From assembly GCA_937899055.1 (NCBI GenBank), contig CALBPX010000030.1, forward strand, positions 1-18,912: a DNA stretch of 18,912 nt. Reading direction: 5' to 3'. Position numbers and translations under genes: made by a program. This DNA comes from an uncultured Bacteroidales bacterium (GTDB taxonomy: Bacteria > Bacteroidota > Bacteroidia > Bacteroidales > UBA932). The notes beneath the pieces were generated by a model. That model had not been told where the DNA came from, made no database searches, and worked only from the letters and a program-made list of their open reading frames with translations. Below are positions 14,617 through 18,912 of this stretch, piece by piece. How positions within the stretch are numbered: the first letter of the stretch is position 1; each line of letters opens with the position of its first letter.

Positions 14617-14695
14617 GGATAAACCCAAAGGTTGAATTTCCTGAGGATAAACCCAAAGGTTGAATTTCCTGAGGATAAACCCAAGGGTTGAATTA
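14584..14695 (+). repeat. Four 28-bp tandem repeats across the upxY stop codon
   Basis: Units are 14584-14611 (diverged, coding the UpxY C-terminus), 14612-14639, 14640-14667 and 14668-14695, with a partial fifth from 14696. The second and third are identical and the fourth differs by two bases. The unit begins CCTGAGGATAAACCCAAAGG. As 28 is not a multiple of three, any copy-number change after the stop leaves UpxY intact but alters the distance to the superoxide dismutase gene. Confidence 0.9.
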
Positions 14696-14723
14696 CCTGA
14701 GAAGGATTAATACACAGGAACGT

Positions 14724-15356
14724 ATGATACAAATCAATGAACTGCCCTACGGAACGGCCGTACTGGAGCCGGTCATCAGCCAAAAGACCGTTGAGTTCCA
14801 CTACGGAAAGCATCTGAGGGGCTATATAGACAACCTCAACAATCTGACTTCCGGCACAAACTACGAGCAGTATCCGCTGGAGACCATAGTAAAGTTTTCA
14901 GAGGGTGCCATATTCAACAACGCCGGTCAGGTTCTAAACCACTCGCTCTACTTTGCTCAGTTCAGATCTCCAAAGACGGCCAACACAGACGCCCTCATTG
15001 CTGAGGAAGCTCCAAAGCTAAGTGCCGCCATAACAGCCCAATGGGGGAGCCTTCAGGCTTTTCGGGACGAGTTTACGGCCAAGGGAGCACAGCTGTTTGG
15101 CAGCGGCTGGGTATGGCTTTCCATGACCGATAGCCCACATGGCAAATCCAAGGCAGAGCACAGGCCCGGCATGCTGGTTATCACTCAGGAAGCAGGGGCC
15201 GGCAATCCGGTTGCCCGCGGCATGAAGCCCATACTCACTTTTGATGTGTGGGAACATGCATATTATCTTGATTATCAGAATAGGCGAGCAGACTATCTGA
15301 AAGCCCTGTGGAGCATCATCAACTGGAAGGTGCTGGAAAAGAGATACAAAGGTTAA
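14724..15356 (+). CDS. sodB: Superoxide dismutase, Fe/Mn family
   Basis: A 210-residue Fe/Mn superoxide dismutase that converts superoxide to oxygen and hydrogen peroxide. All four metal ligands are in place: His26 (FHYGKH), His73 (QVLNHSLYF), Asp174 and His178 (DVWEHAYY). Gln69 in NNAGQ is at the position typical of iron enzymes; Bacteroides homologues can use either metal. A short insertion at about 136-148 (DSPHGKSKAEHRP) lengthens the loop after GSGWVWL. The start is ATG 14724, with AGGA 5 bases upstream; an in-frame TTG at 14688 lies inside the 28-bp repeat and is unlikely. The gene is sandwiched between the UpxY-like gene and the UDP-sugar dehydrogenase (18-base gap), so it is probably transcribed with polysaccharide genes, which is unusual. 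Confidence 0.95.
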   Translation: MIQINELPYGTAVLEPVISQKTVEFHYGKHLRGYIDNLNNLTSGTNYEQYPLETIVKFSEGAIFNNAGQVLNHSLYFAQFRSPKTANTDALIAEEAPKLSAAITAQWGSLQAFRDEFTAKGAQLFGSGWVWLSMTDSPHGKSKAEHRPGMLVITQEAGAGNPVARGMKPILTFDVWEHAYYLDYQNRRADYLKALWSIINWKVLEKRYKG

Positions 15357-15374
15357 AGAATATATACACAGAAT

Positions 15375-16649
15375 ATGAAAATAGCAGTAGCAGGAACCGG
15401 ATATGTGGGAATGAGCATAGCAACGCTATTGGCTCAGCATCACAGCGTTAAGGCTGTTGATGTCATTCCCGAAAAGGTAGATAAAATTAACAGACGTGTT
15501 TCTCCCATCCAGGACGAGTACATAGAAAAGTATCTGGCTGAAAAGCCCCTGGACCTGGTTGCAACCCTGGACGGCAAAGATGCCTACAAAGACGCTGAAT
15601 TTGTGGTAATTGCCGCTCCAACCAACTATGATCCAAAGAAGAACTTCTTTGATACCAGCCATGTGGAGGAGGTCATAGACCTTGTCCTGGAGGTGAACCC
15701 CGATGCGGTAATGGTCATAAAGAGCACCGTTCCTGTGGGTTACACCAAACATGTAAGGGAAAGGTTCTCCTACCGTGAGCGGCAGGCCGACGGATCTATG
15801 AAGGTTGTTGTTCCAAGGATAATCTTTGCTCCGGAGTTTCTGAGAGAATCTCAGGCCCTGTACGACAACCTCTATCCATCCAGGATTATAGTCGGCTATG
15901 ACGATATCGCTGAGTATAGCCTGAAAGATGCGGCCCATAAATTTGCCGAGATAATCAAGGAGGGGGCAATTAAGGAAGATGTGCCCGTACTGTTCATGGG
16001 AAGCACTGAGGCTGAGGCCGTAAAGCTTTTTGCCAACACTTATCTGGCCCTGAGAGTCAGCTACTTTAACGAACTTGACACCTATGCGGAAATGAAGGGG
16101 CTCAACACCCAGTCTATCATAGACGGTATCTGCCTGGACCCCCGTATAGGCAGCCACTACAACAATCCGAGCTTCGGCTACGGCGGCTACTGCCTGCCAA
16201 AAGACACCAAGCAGCTGCTGGCCAACTTCAACGATGTGCCGGAGAACCTCATCAAAGCCATTGTTGACAGTAACCGCACCCGTAAAGACTACATTGCAGA
16301 CCGCGTGCTTGAAAGGGCCGGCTACTACAGCGCAAACAGTACATTTGATACGGCTAAGGAAAAGGAAGTTACAGTAGGGGTATTCCGCCTGACCATGAAG
16401 TCTAACTCGGACAACTTCCGCCAGAGCGCAATTCAGGGAATCATGAAGCGCATTAAGGCCAAGGGCGCCAAAGTCATTGTTTATGAGCCTACTCTGGAAG
16501 ACGGAACCACATTCTTCGGAAGCCTGATTGTAAACAACCTTGCGGAGTTCAAGCGCCGCAGCCAGGCCATCATAGCCAACCGCTACGACTCGGCCCTGGA
16601 CGATGTTTCTTACAAAGTTTATACAAGAGATATCTTCAAACGCGACTAA
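15375..16649 (+). CDS. ugd: UDP-glucose/GDP-mannose-type 6-dehydrogenase
   Basis: A 424-residue nucleotide-sugar 6-dehydrogenase that oxidises the C6 alcohol to a carboxylate in two NAD-dependent steps, giving for example UDP-glucuronate. The N-terminal Rossmann fold has GTGYVG at residues 7-12. The catalytic cysteine is Cys273 in FGYGGYCLPKDTKQL. The central KLFANTYLALRVSYFNE helix and the C-terminal domain (VTVGVFRLTMKSNSDNFRQS) are complete. The sequence looks closer to the short UDP-glucose 6-dehydrogenases, but UDP-HexNAc or GDP-mannose as substrate cannot be excluded. It starts 18 bases after the dismutase gene and ends 40 bases before the dehydratase gene, consistent with one operon making acidic sugars for the exported polymer. 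Confidence 0.93.
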   Translation: MKIAVAGTGYVGMSIATLLAQHHSVKAVDVIPEKVDKINRRVSPIQDEYIEKYLAEKPLDLVATLDGKDAYKDAEFVVIAAPTNYDPKKNFFDTSHVEEVIDLVLEVNPDAVMVIKSTVPVGYTKHVRERFSYRERQADGSMKVVVPRIIFAPEFLRESQALYDNLYPSRIIVGYDDIAEYSLKDAAHKFAEIIKEGAIKEDVPVLFMGSTEAEAVKLFANTYLALRVSYFNELDTYAEMKGLNTQSIIDGICLDPRIGSHYNNPSFGYGGYCLPKDTKQLLANFNDVPENLIKAIVDSNRTRKDYIADRVLERAGYYSANSTFDTAKEKEVTVGVFRLTMKSNSDNFRQSAIQGIMKRIKAKGAKVIVYEPTLEDGTTFFGSLIVNNLAEFKRRSQAIIANRYDSALDDVSYKVYTRDIFKRD

Positions 16650-16689
16650 ACTGCATAAATTCACATAATCGGATACTAAACATTTTATC

Positions 16690-18609
16690 ATGCTATCGGA
16701 TAGAATCAACATAAACCGGTTCAAGGAATCGTTCGTAAGGGAAGAGTTCATCTTTGCCCTGGACATGATTCTTTCTTTGGCCGCTTCTGGCATAGTGATA
16801 CTTGGATTTGAGTTGGTGCTTCCTGATCTGTTCCAGTACTTTTCTGTTCTGGTATATTTTCTGGCGGCTCTTTCTGCGTCCTTCTTGCTGTTCCTGCTTT
16901 TCAGGACCTTCAAGATCATAATCCGCCACTTCGGGGCCAGAGACATGATTCCTTTTGCCTACTGCTCGGGAATCAAGGGGTTGCTGGTATTTGCCGCTCT
17001 GGCACTCATAGACGGATATCATAACTGGCTGCTTTTTGTTGGCGTGCTTGACTTTCTGCTGACATTCTTCCTGCTTGTTGGAATCAGGGTGCTGATGATT
17101 ATGGTTTACAGCGCCATAAGCCAGAGGCAGAGCCGCCAGAACAAACTCCAGAAGGTTCTAATCTATGGAACCAGCAACAAGAGCGTTGCCATCATCAAAC
17201 GTCTTCAGGCTTCTACGCATTACAACATCATAGGCTTTCTGGAGCGTTCGGACCGCAAGGCCAAGATGCTCCTGGACCAGCATCCGGTCTTCAACTTTGA
17301 CTCTGACAAGGATTTGGAAAATATTATTTCTGAGTACAATGTAGATTCCATACTGTTTGCAAGGGATACCGATGCCCGCAATGAGTCCGACGGTCTGATT
17401 GAATATTGCCTTAAGAAAAAGATAAAGACGCTGATAGTCCCCGATGTTGATGAGGTTACGGCCGACCAGTCGCTGTTCAGGCCAAGGCCGGTGAAGGTTG
17501 AGGATTTGCTTGGCCGACAGGAGATTATGATTTCTCTTGACGAAATCAAGGCTTACTTCAATAACCGTGTTGTGATGGTTACCGGAGCCGCCGGCAGCAT
17601 TGGCAGCGAACTTGTCCGCCAGCTTGCAGGCTTTGGAGTTAAGAAGCTGGTTCTGTTTGACAATGCTGAAACTCCGATGCACAACCTCCGCCTTGAGCTT
17701 GAGGATAAGTTCAAGAGCCTTGATTTTGTGCCTGTCATCGGCGATGTCCGCCAGCCCGCAAGGCTGGACTTTGCCTTCCGCAAGTTCCATCCGCAGGTGG
17801 TCTTCCATGCCGCTGCCTACAAGCATGTTCCGTTGATGGAGGAGAACCCTTGCGAGGCAGTTCTGGTAAATGTATTCGGAACCAGAAACGTGGCCGACAA
17901 ATGTATGGAATACGGCGTGGAAAAGATGGTGATGATATCTACGGACAAGGCCGTAAACCCCACTAACGTAATGGGTTGCACTAAGCGAATCGCTGAGATA
18001 TATGTTCAGTCTCTGGGTCTTTCTACTAACGGTAATTCTGCCGAAAACCAGTCTGAACAGCCTGCTCCGGACAAAAAGCCCGTTACTCAGTTTGTAACCA
18101 CCCGCTTCGGCAACGTGCTGGGTTCCAACGGCTCCGTAATTCCGAGGTTCCGTCAGCAGATTGCCAAGGGAGGTCCGGTGACCGTTACCCACAAGGACAT
18201 CACCCGTTTCTTCATGACCATTCCGGAGGCCTGCCGCCTGGTAATGGAGGCTGCTACCATGAGTACCGGCAACCAGATTTTTGTGTTTGACATGGGAGAG
18301 CCCGTAAAGATTGACCAGCTTGCCCGCCGTATGGTTTCTTTGGCCGGCTTTACTCCGGACAAGGACATCAAGATTACCTACACAGGTCTCCGCCCGGGAG
18401 AGAAGCTCTACGAGGAAGTGCTTGCCAATGAGGAAAATACGGTACCTTCTTTCCACGAACGCATCCGCATTGCCAAGGTCCGGAACTACAGCTACGGCTA
18501 TGCCAGGGCCACCGTTGAGCAGCTGGAGGATCTTGCCCGCAAGGTTGACATTCTTCCAATGATTGCCATCATGAAGGAAATAGTTCCCGAGTACCACAAA
18601 GCCGACTGA
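16690..18609 (+). CDS. Membrane nucleotide-sugar 4,6-dehydratase (WbpM/FlaA1-like)
   Basis: A 639-residue polysaccharide biosynthesis protein of the CapD/WbpM type. The N-terminus has about four membrane segments between residues 18 and 140. A first nucleotide-binding-like domain follows (VLIYGTSNKSVAIIKRL, from about 156). The catalytic extended SDR domain has VTGAAGSIGSE starting at about 297. The usual Tyr-xxx-Lys is replaced by Met428-xxx-Lys432 (VMGCTK), with STDKAVNP just before it, as in the 4,6-dehydratases acting on UDP-HexNAc. LRPGEKLYEE near the C-terminus is a further family signature. A hydrophilic stretch at about 445-460 (NGNSAENQSEQPAPDKK) appears to be an insertion. It would produce a 4-keto-6-deoxy sugar for capsule or glycan synthesis. 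The 40-base gap to the dehydrogenase and the lack of a terminator suggest one operon. Confidence 0.93.
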   Translation: MLSDRININRFKESFVREEFIFALDMILSLAASGIVILGFELVLPDLFQYFSVLVYFLAALSASFLLFLLFRTFKIIIRHFGARDMIPFAYCSGIKGLLVFAALALIDGYHNWLLFVGVLDFLLTFFLLVGIRVLMIMVYSAISQRQSRQNKLQKVLIYGTSNKSVAIIKRLQASTHYNIIGFLERSDRKAKMLLDQHPVFNFDSDKDLENIISEYNVDSILFARDTDARNESDGLIEYCLKKKIKTLIVPDVDEVTADQSLFRPRPVKVEDLLGRQEIMISLDEIKAYFNNRVVMVTGAAGSIGSELVRQLAGFGVKKLVLFDNAETPMHNLRLELEDKFKSLDFVPVIGDVRQPARLDFAFRKFHPQVVFHAAAYKHVPLMEENPCEAVLVNVFGTRNVADKCMEYGVEKMVMISTDKAVNPTNVMGCTKRIAEIYVQSLGLSTNGNSAENQSEQPAPDKKPVTQFVTTRFGNVLGSNGSVIPRFRQQIAKGGPVTVTHKDITRFFMTIPEACRLVMEAATMSTGNQIFVFDMGEPVKIDQLARRMVSLAGFTPDKDIKITYTGLRPGEKLYEEVLANEENTVPSFHERIRIAKVRNYSYGYARATVEQLEDLARKVDILPMIAIMKEIVPEYHKAD

Positions 18610-18678
18610 CTTATTTTATTATGCAGAACATCATCATCATAATTACCGGAAAGAATTACTTTGCTGTAATTGTTTAAA

Positions 18679-18912
18679 ATTGTTGTTGTGTTTTCATCTG
18701 CAAATTTTCCATCTTTACTTATTTTTGTAATAAATTTTCTTAATGCTAAGTCAAATTCCTTTTGCATTACTACTACTTTTTCAAAATCATCATCATCTTC
18801 TTGTCCTGGATAATATTCTTTATCTCCATTTTTTACAACGTTGCTTCCATCATAGTATGGATCATTTTTTCCATTTTTTCCTCCTGTATAGTTTGGTAAA
18901 TCTTCGTCTATT
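18679..18912 (-). CDS. Partial AT-rich ORF, surface-protein-like, probably foreign
   Basis: On the minus strand the frame is open from the window edge (18911) leftward, running on into antisense of the dehydratase gene to 18498. The convincing part is the AT-rich right portion. It reads as an Asp/Asn/Gly/Tyr-rich linker (GGKNGKNDPYYDGSN, YYPGQEDDDDFEKV) followed by KEFDLALRKFITKISKDG. I recall FDLALRKFIT-type segments from large repeat-containing surface proteins of Clostridia and related Firmicutes. Codons are AT-biased (AAA, GAT, TTA, ATA, AGA), unlike every other gene here. One line I counted (18721-18780) has 13 G or C in 60 bases, against 31 in 60 for 18421-18480. The left boundary is uncertain. 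The spacer 18610-18678 holds no terminator; a plus-strand ATG at 18621 opens only 18 codons (MQNIIIIITGKNYF...) before a stop, possibly the start of the next native gene cut by a join. Confidence 0.45.

Noticed and set aside
14688..14723. TTG start giving a longer superoxide dismutase
   Set aside because: It lies inside the 28-bp repeat and has no ribosome-binding site; ATG 14724 has AGGA upstream and gives the normal family N-terminus.
1..18912. tRNA, rRNA, insertion sequence or phage genes
   Set aside because: No cloverleaf, rRNA-like stretch, transposase, integrase or terminal repeats were recognised by reading both strands.

Overview
The window reads as a chromosomal segment of a Bacteroidales-type bacterium. 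This rests on a GyrA with the Bacteroidetes-style box QNRGGKG, a gyrA-TPR gene pair, a long PurF-like amidotransferase, a single-RRM RNA-binding protein, a UpxY-type NusG paralogue and a Wza-like lipoprotein followed by a fused Wzz/BY-kinase. Several genes also have sequences close to the Bacteroidetes promoter pattern (TTTG, about 19-20 bases, TAnnTTTG). The genus cannot be fixed from sequence alone. Most of the window has balanced base composition (about half G+C in a line I counted). The last ~230 bases are very AT-rich and look foreign.

Layout. Positions 148-4026 (+): gyrA and a secreted TPR protein, probably co-transcribed, closed by a strong bidirectional terminator at 4047-4084. Positions 4095-6488 (-): an RRM protein and a PurF-like glutamine amidotransferase/phosphoribosyltransferase whose frame is cut once by an in-frame TAG. 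Positions 6489-6948: a 460-base divergent intergenic region filled mostly by about 13 degenerate head-to-tail copies of a 22-23-bp repeat. Positions 6949-10140 (+): a phosphohexomutase carrying an extra in-frame repeat-rich insertion, then an FHS-type sugar transporter. Positions 10141-10371: an AT-rich regulatory region with inverted repeats and promoter-like boxes. Positions 10372-18609 (+): an exopolysaccharide/capsule module with a Wza-like export lipoprotein, Wzc-like tyrosine kinase, UpxY-like antiterminator, Fe/Mn superoxide dismutase, UDP-sugar 6-dehydrogenase and a membrane WbpM/FlaA1-type 4,6-dehydratase. Positions 18610-18912: a short spacer and then, on the minus strand, an AT-rich open frame resembling a low-GC Firmicutes surface protein. 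This is a possible chimeric contig end or foreign insertion.

How the genes could work together: the mutase and transporter can supply hexose phosphates, UGD and the WbpM-type enzyme make activated sugars, Wza and Wzc export polymer and control its length, and UpxY would help RNA polymerase read through the long operon. The superoxide dismutase is an unexpected member of this run.

The most unusual things here are repeat-based and recoding-like rather than a new gene system: the 22-23-bp array upstream of the mutase, similar words repeated in frame inside that mutase, a 28-bp tandem repeat spanning the upxY stop codon, the lone amber codon in the PurF-like gene, and the compositional break at the right end. 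I did not find a clearly new multi-gene system.
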